NCBI RefSeq assembly: GCF_002775205.1
Contig: NC_036453.1
Location: 12,604,594-12,668,593 of the forward strand
Source of the DNA: Xiphophorus maculatus
Lineage: Eukaryota > Chordata > Actinopteri > Cyprinodontiformes > Poeciliidae
Direction: 5' to 3'
Length of the DNA: 64,000 nt
Shown here: one piece after another, positions 1 to 20,650 of the stretch
Numbering within the stretch: the stretch's first letter is position 1
How the letters are laid out: the number at the start of each line of letters is the position of its first letter
Notes under the pieces: model-generated
Told to the model about the DNA's origin: nothing
Database searches by the model: none
The model's input: only the letters and a program-made list of their open reading frames with translations
Translations under genes and position numbers: made by a program

Positions 1-795
1 CATAAATGTTCTTAGCAAAAACGTGGATATTTCAAAAGTTTCAAGAGTCAAAGATTTTTGAATTTTGAAACTCTGAAAAGCTCTGAAAAGCTTTTTTGCT
101 AGAAATTTGCTAGAAAAAGGGAGCTTTTTCTAGCAAATTTTCAACTTTTCAAATTCAGAAATTTCCTCTTCCTTTTTCTCCCTCGATGATGGCACTAATA
201 TGCCATCAAATTACAGTAGTTGTACAGTAGGGAGCCAAATGGAAGCAGAAAAAAGTGCAAAATGGAGATTTTGTATAATAGGTCCCATTTAAGACTGAAC
301 AGAAGTACACAGTGATTTGCATTCCCCTGATATTTCTAAAGTCCCAAGAGGAATGAACTAAAGTTTTTTTCTCATCCTTTTCCTCTTGACCAAAATCAAC
401 ACATCAGGTACTTACTGCCTTATTCATAACAAATATCTGCAAAGTGAATTATAAGTTTGCGCAATCCAGATGGAACTTTATGTTCTGGATGTGCTGCTGT
501 AACCAAGCGAGCAAAGTCAAAAACAAACGTGTGACAAACAGTTCTAAGTACAGCTCCCAGCGGGCCGGTGCTGAGCTCTGCTTTGAAATGTAATTAGATC
601 CTGTTTTCTCCTGGCTCATCCGTACCCTCCCTCTGTTCTTTAACACTGCTTAGGCGTGAAGTCATGCAAACTGTGGCAGTCAGCAGAAAGAGACGGAGAT
701 TAAGAGATAGTGGACAGAGAAAAAGTCCAGATTGGACACAGAAGCCGATTTTAATCCAGCCTGCAGTTGTTGTCGACCCCTAGTGCTGTGGGAGG
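1..795. other. AT-rich capn5 intron / omp upstream region
   Basis: No exon was recognised here. The first 160 bases are made of short A/T motifs (variants of AGAAATTT and CTGAAAAG), like the low-complexity repeats near 28.6, 36.9 and 39.3 kb. The remainder is the omp upstream region and should contain its promoter; no TATA box placed convincingly was found. The whole stretch is inferred to lie in capn5 intron 3. Confidence 0.4.
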
Positions 796-1272
796 ATGTC
801 TACAAAGACTGAACTGCATTTCCGGCTGGACAGCCAGCTGACAGAGGTGATGCGCCTGCGGGTCCAGTCCCTGCAGCAGCGCAGCCAGAAGCGGCAGGAG
901 GGCGAGCGCTTGCTGAGGCCCAACGAGGCTGTGTACCGGCTGGACTTCTCCAAGCAGTCGCTCCGCTTCTCCCACTGGACGGTGCGGCTGGCGCAGCCAG
1001 GGCGCCTCACCATCACGGCCACCTCGCAGCTCTGGACGCCGGATCTCACCAACCTGATGACGCGCCAGCTGCTGGAGCCCGTCGGTGTGTTCTGGAGAAC
1101 GGCTGCCGAGGACGCGCCCGCTCAGTGCTACGAGGCGGACGCGGCTGAGTTCGGGGAGAGGATCGCAGAACTGGCCAAGGTGAGGAAAGTGATGTACTTC
1201 CTGTTTGCTTTTGGAGAAGGATGCAGCCCTGAGAGTGTCGACTGCTCCATCACCTTCATGGTGGACACTTAA
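796..1272 (+). CDS. omp: Olfactory marker protein (OMP), single exon
   Basis: The gene encodes 158 residues in one uninterrupted exon, close to the 163 of human OMP. OMP is a small cytosolic protein of mature olfactory sensory neurons that buffers cAMP and speeds recovery of the odour response. Diagnostic conserved blocks are visible: MRLRV near residue 18, [13 protein letters not shown] near 39, [18 protein letters not shown] near 76, and [20 protein letters not shown] near 118. The family is intronless, which agrees. The ATG at 796 is the only start giving the short acidic/polar lead-in before the conserved core. An AATAAA at 1427-1432 is a good polyadenylation signal. The gene sits between capn5 exons 3 and 4 on the opposite strand; nesting of OMP in CAPN5 is also known in mammals. 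Confidence 0.95.
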   Translation: MSTKTELHFRLDSQLTEVMRLRVQSLQQRSQKRQEGERLLRPNEAVYRLDFSKQSLRFSHWTVRLAQPGRLTITATSQLWTPDLTNLMTRQLLEPVGVFWRTAAEDAPAQCYEADAAEFGERIAELAKVRKVMYFLFAFGEGCSPESVDCSITFMVDT

Positions 1273-1426
1273 GACATGCGACGAACTGAAAGAACTCAAA
1301 GTTTTACCTTTCTTGTGTCATAAACTAGTCATGACACAATTTTATGAATTGTTATTTTGTGAATTCAAGAACATTTGGGACCAAATCTGTTGTTTGCTTT
1401 TTATCTCTGCAGCCATTAATGATGGG

Positions 1427-1432
1427 AATAAA
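1427..1432 (+). terminator. omp polyadenylation signal AATAAA
   Basis: A canonical AATAAA lies 155 bases after the omp stop codon, the expected range for a short 3' UTR. Confidence 0.6.
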
Positions 1433-1762
1433 TACAGTTAAATCAAATAACAACTGTGTCCTGGTTTTATTTGAAGGGTTCATACACTTTTCCCACAGTA
1501 AAATTAAAGCACTTTACATTTTCAAGGTAAGTTTTCAAACTTCTCCAGTACCACACTTTGGAGATAATAAAACAATAAGAGCCCACTCTTATTGTTTACA
1601 AAGACTACAAAATATGATAAGGGCCACTTAAAAAAGTGAACTGACTTTTATTTTTAAACTTAGAATTTACTTTAATCTCAGAATTTTGACTTTTGTCCCC
1701 ATAATTTTGACTTTAATTCTACCAATATTCTCAGAATTTTGATTTTAAACTCAGAATTTTCT

Positions 1763-1797
1763 TATATATATATATATACTATATATATATATATATA
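1763..1797. repeat. (TA)n microsatellite
   Basis: Nearly pure TA dinucleotides with one interruption. Confidence 0.9.
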
Positions 1798-4700
1798 CAC
1801 ATTTATATACATGTACTGTATATATACATGTATTCAAACCATATATACCTAACAGGTCCAAGACAAAAACACAAATTTAACAAAAACAAAATCCCTCAAT
1901 TTCAATAACTTTGTTTAATGTATGAAATATAAGATGATCAGTAAGTCACTGAGTCTTTTGTAATAATTAATATAAATTACATTGAAACAATTTAACCAAA
2001 TGGTGTTACGGTAAATGACGTAAAAGACAAACAAAGAAAGTTAAAATAATTTTGGTAATGCCAACTGACCTAAAACAAGTCAGATTTAACTTCAGACAGT
2101 AAGAAAACATTTATCTGTGTCTTTTTATTAGATGTATAAAAAAATTTGGTTTCAGCTGTAAATAACATTTCCAAACTTAGGCTTTTAATGAATCAGTACA
2201 TTGCACTTTGTTACAAAACTGTTCAGTTTGAAAATTAAGCTTTATACAGAAATAAAGCACTTTTCAAACATTGAAAGCACCTAGTAGAAATTTGAGAATT
2301 TTCCAGGCTTTCAGATGCCTGTCTGATCCCTGTATTTGTCATTTCGTGGGTTGAGAGCTGAACCAAAATGTTCCTGTCTGATAAACATTCAGCCCGGAAG
2401 GGTTTCCCTCAGCCCGGTCCCACATGAGGAAATGCACAGAGACAGAGTGAGTATTCCCCAGCAGATGAGCAAACCGCCACATAATGGTGACCCTGACAAA
2501 CAGGAGGAAGAAGGAAGCTCTCTCCCTTCTCCTCCTCCCTAAGGCTCACAATGGCTTCTACAAAACGCCTCCGGCTCTGCTCAGGAACTGTGCTCGAGAG
2601 GCGCCTGAGAACATGTGAACGTGTCACAGATCAGGTGAATCTCAGCTCATTTCTTGTCAGCGATTGATTTTGTTGAAGCACAAGAGGCTGAGGCTGGTTT
2701 CACCCAAAAAATGTCAGCGCGCTCTCAGGAGTCCCAATTAAAACCATCCCGCCTGCAGCCTCTGAATCCATGAATATGGATTATAGTTCGGTCTCCTCAT
2801 TGCTATGCATCGTTCTGCTCATTCTTGCATGTCACTTGTTGACCAAAACACAAATTGGACCGAGCAGGACTGTATTTTAGCGGTGGCTGTTTTTTAGTTC
2901 GATGAGCCTAACAATGACCAGGAGAATGCTGCTTAAGTTTTCATCAGTGACAATTAGTTTAGTAGAGCATCAAAATATTCAACATAGCAAATTATTAATG
3001 TCTGATTTAGGAGAAAAATATTTATTGAAAGAATAGTTCAAAGATGTAAGCTAATAAATCCTCTTTATAGGTTTTCTGTGGCTCCAACGTGAGTTATATT
3101 TGTATATTCACACTTTAATGACTAGATTGGCTAGAATTTATGATTATTAATAAGAGTAAGAACAATACAATGTATACAATATAATTATTATTTATTTTAT
3201 AACAAAGTTTTTTTTTATTCTACTATGTCTACTGCTATTGGAATGCTATAAATAATAATGTTGATAACAAGAATGATGTTGATATAATTTATATTAATAT
3301 AAAGTTAAAAATAATATACTTACAATAAATAATTACTATGTTATTTGCTTGTTTCACAATAGCTGGCTGTATGTTTTCATGATGTATCTCTTTGAATGGC
3401 CTTGTTACTGAAATGTTCGACACAAATAAACTTAAAATAAATACATTTTATTGTGATTACATTTTTAATACTACTATTATAATTATTCTAATAAATATAA
3501 TGATAATAATAGCTGTAATAATAATTGCAATTATTGCATAGAATAATTATTATTCTGATTAATGACAATGTGTATACAATTATCTATTACTACTACTATT
3601 TATTATTACTATCATTATATTCCTGACAGCACATTGGCTGGAACACATTATCTCTATTATTTCTAAAAGGACTACATCATGTTTAATTGCCTTCTGCTTC
3701 CTTTCTATGTTAACATTATTAAACATTTTCGCCCTTTAGCGTTTAGTTGTGTCCAAACCAAGTGAGTAAAGATACAAAGCAGTGCTATCAACAGTTGCGA
3801 CTGGGATTCTGTCATCTGTTTCTAAAACAAACAAAAACGTCTCTCAGGTTCTTTCTCTTCATGCAGTTTTGTCACGAGACAACCAACAGCGGAACAGTTT
3901 TATTCCGGCTTCAGACGAGAGTTTCAGCACCTCCTCGGAGGGCGTGAATGAGTTGAAAGTCAAATGACAGTTTGTCAGAGCGCAGAAGAAACTAGATGTG
4001 CGTCTAACAGAATCTCCTCATGAAGGTTTGTGCTTCTTTTAATTTCACACATTAAAAGCACATTAATGTGCTGATTTCACATTAAAATTGAAATCAGCTA
4101 AAACATAAGACATGGCCAGTTATTAATCCAGCCTACGCTAATCTGTCTGCAGCTAATTCAGAGTTTCACAGGGTTCATCGATCCATCTGTCACAATGCAT
4201 CGTCACTCTTTCTCCATCCACTTGTACTGGCTGCTAGTCAGAGCAGTGTAAACAATCATCTGCAGGTTACACCCTGATAAAAATCACATTTAGCCTGAGA
4301 GCTTCCAGTTTGTCCTCAGAGACTCCACACTAGGCAAACCAGGGAGGCGCTTTATTGCTCTGATCTTTACATTGTCAAATAATGGTTGCTAATGGATACA
4401 AGCATTCATTAGAGGATAATTAAAACTGCACTTTAGCAAAGTATTGAGTTCATATATTGTACATCTTCAGAAATGTTTTCCCTCAATGTGATCATCATTA
4501 ATGGAAAGAGACAGACATGGGATTATATCTACTTTTAGATATAGATACTTTGATCCACGAGGATAAACTTTGATAACCTTTTAAAATGTTGATATTCAGG
4601 TTCCTGATGGATCTCTGAGGTTTTTTAAAGATGATTTTCAAAGATACTACTTTGATATTTAACTTATTTTTTTGTTGATCTGCACTTGTTCATTTTTAAA

Positions 4701-5034
4701 GTCACACTATGGTGGCCCAGAAGGGTCAACAAAGTGCAAAAGCCAAAATGCAACATCTTACGCCTCAATGGAAGATATGTTAAAAAGGAAGTTACTGTAA
4801 CTCCATTTTAGTAAACTTTGTTGTAGCTCTCTTTTCCTATGTTGTTTCTGCTTGCTGATGCACTGTGGCTTTTGTTTTTGCTTGTTGTTGTGTTTGTAGC
4901 TCTGTTGCTTTTGTTGTTGTGTTTGTTCCATTTGTTGTTGCTTTTGTTGTTGGGCTGTGGCTTGGCCACTGTTTCACAAATGAAAATGTGTTGTTATAGT
5001 CACAATGGCGCAGTTTGTAGCTGCATGGAGTTTG

Positions 5035-5290
5035 CGTGTTCTTCCTGTGCATGGGTTCTGTGGTGGGTTCTCTCCAGGTACTCGGGCTTCCTCCCACAGT
5101 CCAAAAACTGTCAATTCTCTCTAAATTCTCCCTAGGTGTGTGTGCATGATTTGGTTTGCCCTGTCTGTCTCTGTGATGGACTGCCAACCTGTCCAGGGTG
5201 ACCCCGCCTCTCGCCTGTTGACAGCTAGGCACCAGCACCCCTCCCAACCCCAGTGGGATAAGGGTGTAAGAAAATGGATGGATGGATGTT
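5035..5290 (+). repeat. Dispersed fish repeat with ATGG tail
   Basis: The block contains the familiar fish repeat phrases CTCCAGGTACTCGGGCTTCC, GATGGACTGCCAACCTGTCC and GGGTGACCCCGCCTCTCGCC and ends in a short ATGGATGGATG tail. This layout is typical of a SINE or a LINE 3' end. Fragments of the same repeat recur at 54.0-54.3, 54.43-54.55 and 54.71-54.77 kb. Class assignment is from memory of the motif. Confidence 0.6.
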
Positions 5291-5499
5291 ATAGTCACAA
5301 CTAAGAAACGGACAGGAAATGATTGAAGCACTACAAAAAGTCCAAAGAAGAAGTTTGGGATATTTTGAAAACCTGTTTATAGATACAACTTTACAAGACA
5401 ACCTTGCTCCAGAAAAGTATAAATACATTTTTGCATTAATTTAGTTAAGTTTAGCTTCATCCATTGTCATTTGAAGACAACCAAAACAGCATGAAGTTA

Positions 5500-12821
<7,322 letters not shown>

Positions 12822-14106
12822 CCTTCAGCCCTGAGGGGAATCACACAGGTGACAAGGTCAGATCATTTCCTCTACACTGTAATATATACAGATGCTGCTT
12901 TTCCATCCTCTACATTCACCTAAATGCGCAACATGTCATCATCTCTGCAGCAGTCTGAAATACCTTCACAGTGGAAACAAAAACTCAATGAGCTCTGCTG
13001 CCCTGAGCGCAGCCTCGATTCACCGGGTTAAACTGATTAATCTGTCGATTCAATGATATCCTCTGGGATCTCATTACCGCTGCTGAGCATCGAAGGAGCT
13101 GAGTAGACATTGATCAGCTCAGGGCATGCAGAGGGATAAAGAGGATAATCAATACGGAGCCACTGGATGAATGGTTCCATCACTACCTACATTTATAGGT
13201 CAATACACAAAGGTAAAGGCCTTCTTTTACTCCCTCTAGGGGGCGCCACAGCAGGTGTCACACCAGCCATCATCCATGAACATTGTCTATGCTCTTCTTC
13301 TTCTCCAGCCTCATATTCAGCGTCTGTCCGAAACATTAATAATAAACATTTGCGAGGCCCATCGGCTCAAGGAACAAAACTGTGTAGCATTGACACAGAC
13401 AACTTAGTTTGGATCGTCAGGTACTTTGTTACTGAGAACCTGTAATAAAGAAACAGTTGTAAGGAGTAATCGATAGCGATTTGAAATGTTTTAACCAAAG
13501 TAAACAGGAATGTTAGGAAATATCATGTATCCAGTTTGCTTTTTAGGTTTTATTTTAAAATGTTGGCACTTGGGATTGAAACATTAAGTAAAGAAAGGAC
13601 CACGTGTGGATATCAACCAGAAAGCAGTCCTTATTGTTAGCAATAACAGCTGCCATCAGTATGATCAATGTTTCACTTTAATATCATGAAAGTCTAGTTC
13701 ACCTAGCTAACAAGCTAGGTGACTTTTTGAGCAAGTGATAAAGTCAATTCCTGGGGGAGTGGGAGGTTGCAGTTGGAAGCTAAATCTGACAGATGGCCTT
13801 ACTGTCTTGGCTCACGGCTGCGTTGGGGGAAACCATGCTGTCATCTGGCCACTGTGGAGAGCCAACAGCATTACCTGCAGAGAATGAACCCTCAGAGTCT
13901 ACCGGGCCAAACACAACAACAACCACCTCTGCTGCAACCCGAGAGTAAAGGATGAACTGTCAGTCGATACTGTAATTAACACAGCCATGCTAATGAATCT
14001 TTGTGTCTCAGATCTTCTAAACCTTCAGTAGTAACCAGTAGAGCTGCAGCCAAACAGCAGGAATCTGGAAGCACTAATATAAAACAAAACATGTTTCCCC
14101 TTTAGC

Positions 14107-14446
14107 TACAGATGCACCGCTTTTTTCACTACCGACACTGATATCTGAGGTTTGTATTGGCCGATACCAATTCAATATAAAAAAACAGTGCTAAATTGAC
14201 TTGAAAATAACATCAATATCGGTTGATATTAGTCATTTTTTTAACATATCGGTATCGGCCAGATAAATAAATAGGCGATATTTATTTTTATTTTGTTGCT
14301 GTGTTTCTGGTTGTTGTTTTCCCCAAAAGTGTCAAAACTGCAGTGAAATATATACAATGTCAGTAAATATCGATTATTGGTCACAACTGCAATATTAACA
14401 TCAGATATCAATGTCAGTCCAAATTTTAATATCGGTGCACCCCTAC
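14107..14446. mobile_element. Inverted-repeat element with GCACCG ends
   Basis: The block begins TACAGATGCACCG and ends ATCGGTGCACCCCTA, with repeated CGATA/TATCG motifs inside. This is the widespread fish element with TAGGGGTGCACCGAT-type termini. A related, less complete segment lies at about 47365-47480. Confidence 0.65.
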
Positions 14447-15504
14447 TAAAAATCTTTCTTTTTTTTAAACACAGACATAAATGTACAGAATTACAAATGT
14501 AATAATTACTCTGCACCAATACAGCAGATTTAAATGCACCAATAGCTTCACAAGCTTAGTCAAACATGTAAAAACAACTTTTATTTCTTCACAGTGCAAT
14601 AAGGAATATAACAAATAAACATTTAAGAAACTGACAAAAACCAAAGGTTGACTACCTCGGTCAAACACATAAAGATAAACTGCAACAAATCTTCTTTCAA
14701 AAGTTCAGAAAGTGCAATTACAAATTCTAAATATAATGTAAAGTAAATAATAAAGCATGATGTCAATCAAAGCACAACGCACAGAGTTAGAGTGAATATG
14801 CAGCTGGAGTGGAGACAGATGTTGGGTAATATTTGATCCATGATGATTTAGACTTTTGACTTCAAGGGAAAATAAAAGGAGATGGGAGAAAATTTCATGG
14901 GAAGTTGGTAAAAAATAAATGGCTCCACTTTAAGCCTAACAGGACTTCAGCAACCGGTTTGATGTCCGACACATTTATATTGTCTAAACTCGACAAAATG
15001 AATCCTTGCTGGTCTGGTCCTGCAAAGAAAGATAACAGACAATAAAGAACAGTTTGAAAGACAGTTTGGCTGAAAATACAGCACTAAAACTAGGTGCTAT
15101 TACTGCAAACTGTTGATCTCTGACAACAAAACTCTCACAATTGGAAGGTAAAACCCACTTGTCCACTTTCATTCCCCCTATTACTTACTAAACTGCATGA
15201 GAAAAATGTCCTCTCGTGAGGTGAGGGAGTCCAATGCAGAGACTGCTGCAGCTCTCGTCAACCAGCTGCCCACCTAGACAGAGCAATGTTCTGCTCTGAC
15301 ACAGACTCACAAACATAAAAACTGAACACGAACGCTAAAACCGGCAACAAATGGCCGCCGCTTGGTTGGTTCCAGGCTGTTGGTCAGTAAATGTCCACAC
15401 TGATCTTATTTAAGTGCCTCATTCTGGCAGAAGTGTCACACAGAAGGGATAATGGTGTAACTGAACCACTAACATGGTGAATACAGACATAAACAACTGT
15501 AGTG

Positions 15505-16500
15505 CCTTCTAAAAGTAGCCATGCCTCTTGAACTTGTTGACACATTACAACCAGGACCTTAACATATTAATTTTGATTAATTCATCACATATGTTTTAAG
15601 GTGTTAAAAACGTTTACACAGACAATCACTTTTTCTTTTAAACATACAATGTTTCCAGTTGGAATCTTCATATCTGCGTGTTTCTGGCACTCCCAAAAAT
15701 CTGATGCACAAGCGACATTGGCAAACAACCATCCACTGGGGTTTAATTTTTGCTTAGAAAATGATCTGATTTGACACTGGAAAAGACTATTGTTGTGTTA
15801 AAGTTTTGCTAAAACAGTTAGCCTATCAGCAAAGCCATTCTTAAAATTTTTAATCCAGTCCCACCACTAATTTTATTATACTACACCACAAAGGCGCAGT
15901 ACAATATTCACTTCATAATGTGAAGAAGAAAAGTCACACATAAATTGGTGCCGACAAGCTTAACATTCTGAAACTGATTGAAGATTGGGTAGTTTTGAGT
16001 AATTTTAAAGTTCATTTATGAAAAAAACAGGAAATACATTGATCTGTTATGAGTCAAGAACAACAATCATCAGCATTCATAAGGAGACATTTAACTTTAG
16101 GAGCCCAGTTTAAACTTTGCAATTATAAAAACAACTCTTTGCAAGAAAAGAAAAAAATGCAATGGTTCAACTTTCTGATACATCTTAGCCACAAGATGGC
16201 ACCAATGAGTCATCTGAGCAAATCATTGTCAAAAGAAAAAAGTAGCCCAAACACCAGAGCGGCCTGGGCAGCACCATGGACAGCTCCTGTGGGATTCCTG
16301 AGCCCCAGTGGCTCTAAGGAGCCAACCTCGACAATCCACCACTTACAAATCACACAAAAATATTTACTGTACATCTGAACTCTCCATCCCCTCCCTGAAA
16401 TATGGTGTTGGCAGTATCAGACTGTGGCAGGAACAGGAACCTGGTCAGTGTCGGTTTATCACATCAAATCCCAAAAGTGTAAACACCGTACTGTAGATTC
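15505..16500 (+). mobile_element. Degraded Tc1-like element
   Basis: The start (GTGCCTTCTAAAAGTAGCCA, then CACATTACAACCAGGACCTT) resembles a Tc1 terminal inverted repeat. Near 16405-16450, GGTGTTGGCAGTATCAGACT and GGAACAGGAACCTGGTCAG match a degraded transposase segment. No open frame survives, and the middle contains unrelated sequence. Confidence 0.45.
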
Positions 16501-18094
16501 TACTCTGTTCTGCACAAATTTTATAACATATGGAAATTTGAAACAAAAGCTTTTAGTTATTAAACATTTTGAGATAATAAATTTAAAAAATGGGTTAAGC
16601 CAAAGACATTATTAGCACACAAGAAAAACCTCTGTGTATTTTCTTCTGATGTGGATGAACCATAATTAAGAATCTAATTTGTGCCAGTAAAGGTACATAA
16701 TTAGGTGGAAAAGTAATTATATTCAAATCAAATTCTAGACTTTTTAAGAATTCACTCGGATATTATTTGCTGAGATGTATCTTAAATATACTGTACATAT
16801 ACTTCAAATAGAAATATTAAACTCATAGCATCAGATTGTAGCTATGGTGACACAACTATCAAACTATGAAGATGATTCTTTGCACTTTTACAAAGTAAAC
16901 TTGCTAATTAAATAATAAATTTAAATGTTAAACAATTTAGGATATTCTCACTATCTCTACTGAAAATGTGAAGTGAAATTTAAAAGGGTGGTACAATGTG
17001 TTTGCAACGTCAGTTGTTATAACGTGCTATATACGTCAAACATAACTTAAGAAATTTTACTTTGAAAAGTGACACCTTGAAATTGCTGTCTGTCTCTTTA
17101 AGAAGCTCCTGCTCTTTCCGACACGCCACCTTTAACACGTCATCACAACAAATCTCCTCCATGAAGCTGTTTACAACCATTCTTTGAAGCATTCTACTAG
17201 TAGTTCCTATAATGAGCTCAGCAGATGCTGAAGGAACTCAAGACTAGCCAGGAGGAGCTGCGTCTCAAAGGCGGGGCTAGGTCCACCCAGGCATTTTCCA
17301 CAGCCAAATGGTTGCCATGGGGATTAAAGGATTTTTTCAGACATGCATGAAAGAATCAAGGCAACACTGCAGGTTTGTTTTTGATGAGGGCATAACATCA
17401 TAACATGATGTAACGCTCAAAAAAGTCAATTTTATTAATATTGAAAATGTAACTTTACTATTGTACAACATATTAATAATAATATGCATTTATCACACTG
17501 TGCTACACTTCCTTTGATGATTGTGATGGTTTTTGCCAAAATAAAACTGGTGATAAAAAGAGTAATTTGATCTCCTGAAAAGAAGCAAAGTCTGGATATG
17601 ACACAGCAGATGCAGCTGGACCTCAGTGGTTCCCCACAGTGGGAGCTTGTTGCTTTAACTGTTTTATTCTGGGTACAATGTGGCCATGCTGTTGCTAGTG
17701 ACTTCAGGCAACTCTCTGAAGAGACAGCCTCAGCACTGATGTACAGCGAACATAAAGAACTGAATCCATAAGCCTTTTTTCATCTTTAGAGCCACGATGC
17801 ATAACTCACACTGATAAACACAAAGAGCAGAACTAATAGGAATGATCTGTATGTTTTGTTGCTGAACTGCAGGTGAGATGGCACAAAGAAAACTGAACTT
17901 CAATGTAAAATAAGAGACCATGGAATGGCTCAATAATAGTACACAGGATTCCTATGGATTAATGGATGTTTTGGACAATAAGAAAAGAAATTAAATATGT
18001 AATTATTTTTTTATATAATGATCCTATATTAAAAGATACTGATCTTTTAATATAGAGTATATAGTTAGCATATAACTATATACGCTAGTTATAC

Positions 18095-18222
18095 ACTAAC
18101 TAGCGATTAATAAGCGATTAGTCGATTTAGTAAGCGATTAATCGATTACTAAATTAGTTGACAGTTATTTCAATAATCGATTCATCACGTTTAATTTGAT
18201 TAATCGTTTCAGCCCTACTCAA
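18095..18222. repeat. CGATTA-rich inverted-repeat fragment
   Basis: Repeated AATCGATTA motifs end in GATTAATCGTTTCAGCCCTA, the usual terminus of a fish non-autonomous hAT-like repeat. The other end is not clear. Confidence 0.5.
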
Positions 18223-18304
18223 TTTTATGTCCAAACTTTTCCATTAATCAAATTTCCATATGCTTCCTGACATTTCCCGACTCTGTAGGAAACCTGGATG
18301 AATA

Positions 18305-18364
18305 AGAAAGAAAAAAGAAAGAAAGAAAGAAAGAAAGAAAGGAACAAAGAAAGAAAGGAAGAAA
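18305..18364. repeat. (GAAA)n microsatellite
   Basis: A tract of GAAA tetranucleotides with a few substitutions. Confidence 0.9.
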
Positions 18365-19680
18365 AACATGTCTGCCACACTCTGTGTCACTTGTTGTCAA
18401 GACAAAACATACTTTCCCTGTGAGAAACAATGACTACAACTGTTGACAGAACGGATGCAGGCAGCAGGAGGCAGCTGACTGTGGCAACATTCTGGTCAGA
18501 AATCAGAAAGGAGAGTGTGTTCTTGTGTTAGTGCTGGGGTGACTTATTGAGTCTGCTGCTGCTGACAGACTGATTACACTCAGAAGTGAACAGGGAGCAG
18601 TAATGCACCAGTATATACCACGGACAGGGAGGGAGGAAGGGATGGGTGCGCCACACCATCCCTGATCCAAACCAACGCAGCCACTGCCTCCGCCACCACC
18701 AGCCCAACCCCACTCCCCTTCTGCATCAGAGAGGAGGGCTATCCCAGCTTCCAACCCTCCCAGCATCGTGATCTCCCCTCTGCAGTATCTCCTCATGTCA
18801 GCTACCAGGGTTTGGCCCTGGCCAGGTCCACTTTGGTAACTTATCTAACTTTAACTGCTATTATTCATACATTTTTTCTGGCTCCAAAATACCACAAATA
18901 ACTATGTAATCGTCATTTTTGTTTCCTAACCAACAATCTTCAGACATGTTATTTCTTAATATTTACATGGATTTAGTAGGGGGTTTATAGGTTTTCAGCA
19001 GTTCATAAAGGACATAACATCAATAAATTCCTCTAAGAACTGAGGCATGAACATTACTTCTCAGTACTGCAGAATAATGACTCTAAGAAATATTAATCAA
19101 TTACTCCGTTTTTCTGCAGGATACAGGTTCCTCACCATCATATATAAAGTTCCACTTTGAAGGCAGAACTAATGAGGTGTTTTTGTTCTCTCAGAGAATT
19201 ACCAATATTATAAAATTGCTTCTGCAAATAAATAGCTGTAGCAACGGTGGATTTGTTTTGGTAGAGAACTGTGCTGCTGAAATATTCGGAGCTGCAGTTA
19301 AACCATCATCACACGCCTGCGTATGACACAGAATACAAAAACAAGCAAAGAATCTCACAAGGAAAAGCAGAAGAGGAGGACTAGGGGGTCCTGCTATCCA
19401 GGATGCATAATATGTGCCGCTATTTTGCGCATCGAGGCGCACCGATCCTTTCACGCCGGTGAAATGTGGTGCTAAAATAAAGCCGACCCCTAACCTGCCC
19501 CTTCAGTTTTGGCATAGCAACCCTTGTGCAGAGAGTGTATAAATCAGACTGCTACAGGATGTCAGGTCTGCAGAGGTTCGTGCGGCTCACCGACCGCCGC
19601 CTCTCCATCTCCAGTAGCCCTTTGGAAAGCACCTGGCTGCCCGGGAAAAGCAGCACGAACCGCAAGCACTGAACGGTTAC

Positions 19681-19900
19681 CTGAACCGAGGCCTCTCCCG
19701 TGGCAACGTGGTTCTCTCTCGGGACCTCCTCCGGGGGCAGGGGGAGGGGGTCCAGCCGGTCCGGCTCGCACTCTCCGGGGGGGCTGCTGGGATTCCTCAC
19801 CACGCTCTCTCTGGTCCTCTGACGGAGCTCCACTCCAGCGACAAGCCGCTGCGCCGCAACAGGAAGTCCATCTACCCAGATTTCAAAATAAGACACACTT
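19681..19900 (-). promoter_or_regulatory. GC-rich block: candidate capn5 first exon/promoter
   Basis: This is the most GC- and CpG-rich segment between capn5 exon 2 and hepacam. On the minus strand it ends with GGTTCAG|GTAACC at 19681/19680, a good splice donor. Joining it to exon 2 puts an in-frame stop (GGC TGA) just before the capn5 ATG in the longest open frame, as expected for a non-coding leader exon. Human CAPN5 also has a non-coding first exon far upstream. The assignment is inferred; it could instead be an unrelated promoter. Confidence 0.4.
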
Positions 19901-20639
19901 TGTTGCCTTTATCATCATTTTAGTCGTCAAAACCAGTTTTAAATAGTAAATAATGTCGGTGACATCGACAAAAAATGTTAAAATAAAACACTAAACACTA
20001 AAACTAGCTATCTTTCTAATTATAAAATGTATCTCTTTTGATTTTCAAGCAGCACTTTGAGACACAACTCTATAAAAAAGGGCTTTTTCAAAATTGCCGT
20101 TACCTTTACACTCAATTATTTTAATTTTAAGAGTTTATTAATAGATAAAATGCAGCAAAAACAACAAATATTTACCAAGCAGGAGCGGTTGGCAGCTAAC
20201 CTAGCTTCAGAGCGACAACCTACACTAATTTTGGTGCGTTCAATTCCTACACAGATATTAGATTTTCCGAGTTCCATGTTATAAAAAGTTAGATAGGAAG
20301 AATTCCACTTTATTAAGCCCGACATTTTTTTTTTCAATCATTGCTTATCATATTTCAAAATTCAATAAAGGTTCCTCTCAATATATCAGAATTATTTCAA
20401 TAGTTTATTTCAAAAAGAGAAACTCATACATTGCCTAGACTGATTCAAACACACAGAGAGACATATTTCAAGGGTTTATTTGGATCATTATGACTTATTG
20501 CCGATAAAAAGCCAAAATTGCGGAGGTTCTCAAAGGAAGTCTTCTGTGTGATCTGCCTGAACTTGACGGAGGTCTTCATTTCAACCGGAGAGGAGGTTGC
20601 GCTGGGGGGGTGTTTAAATGATGATGTAGGATGCTTACA

Positions 20640-20650
20640 GCGCATGCGCA
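20640..20650. promoter_or_regulatory. NRF1-type palindrome GCGCATGCGCA
   Basis: A perfect match to the NRF1 recognition sequence in a locally GC-rich, non-repetitive segment. No gene start was recognised beside it, so function is unproven. Confidence 0.4.

Larger units (their letters stand above)
12831..19680. other. Probable capn5 intron 1
   Basis: No coding exon was recognised in 6.8 kb. Contents: a non-repetitive block at 12990-13180 with homeodomain-type TTAAT/ATTA motifs; an inverted-repeat element at 14107-14446; a degraded Tc1 copy at about 15505-16500; a dispersed repeat at 17200-17420; an inverted-repeat fragment near 18095-18220; a GAAA microsatellite at 18305-18364; and a GC-rich block at 18590-18790. 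Calling this an intron depends on the first exon placed near 19.7-19.9 kb. Confidence 0.4.

Noticed and set aside
751..1299. Long minus-strand open frame (182 codons) over omp
   Set aside because: It is the complementary shadow of the omp coding sequence; the plus strand has clear OMP similarity.
4837..5331. Minus-strand open frame of 164 codons
   Set aside because: It runs through a GTT-rich stretch and a dispersed repeat; composition is repetitive and no protein family is recognised.
16049..16378. Plus-strand open frame of 109 codons
   Set aside because: Overlaps a decayed Tc1 region, has no recognised domain and no splice or promoter support.
19524..19946. Plus-strand 140-codon Pro/Gly-rich frame
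   Set aside because: GC-rich composition gives open frames on both strands; no domain recognised. Treated as a promoter/leader exon candidate.
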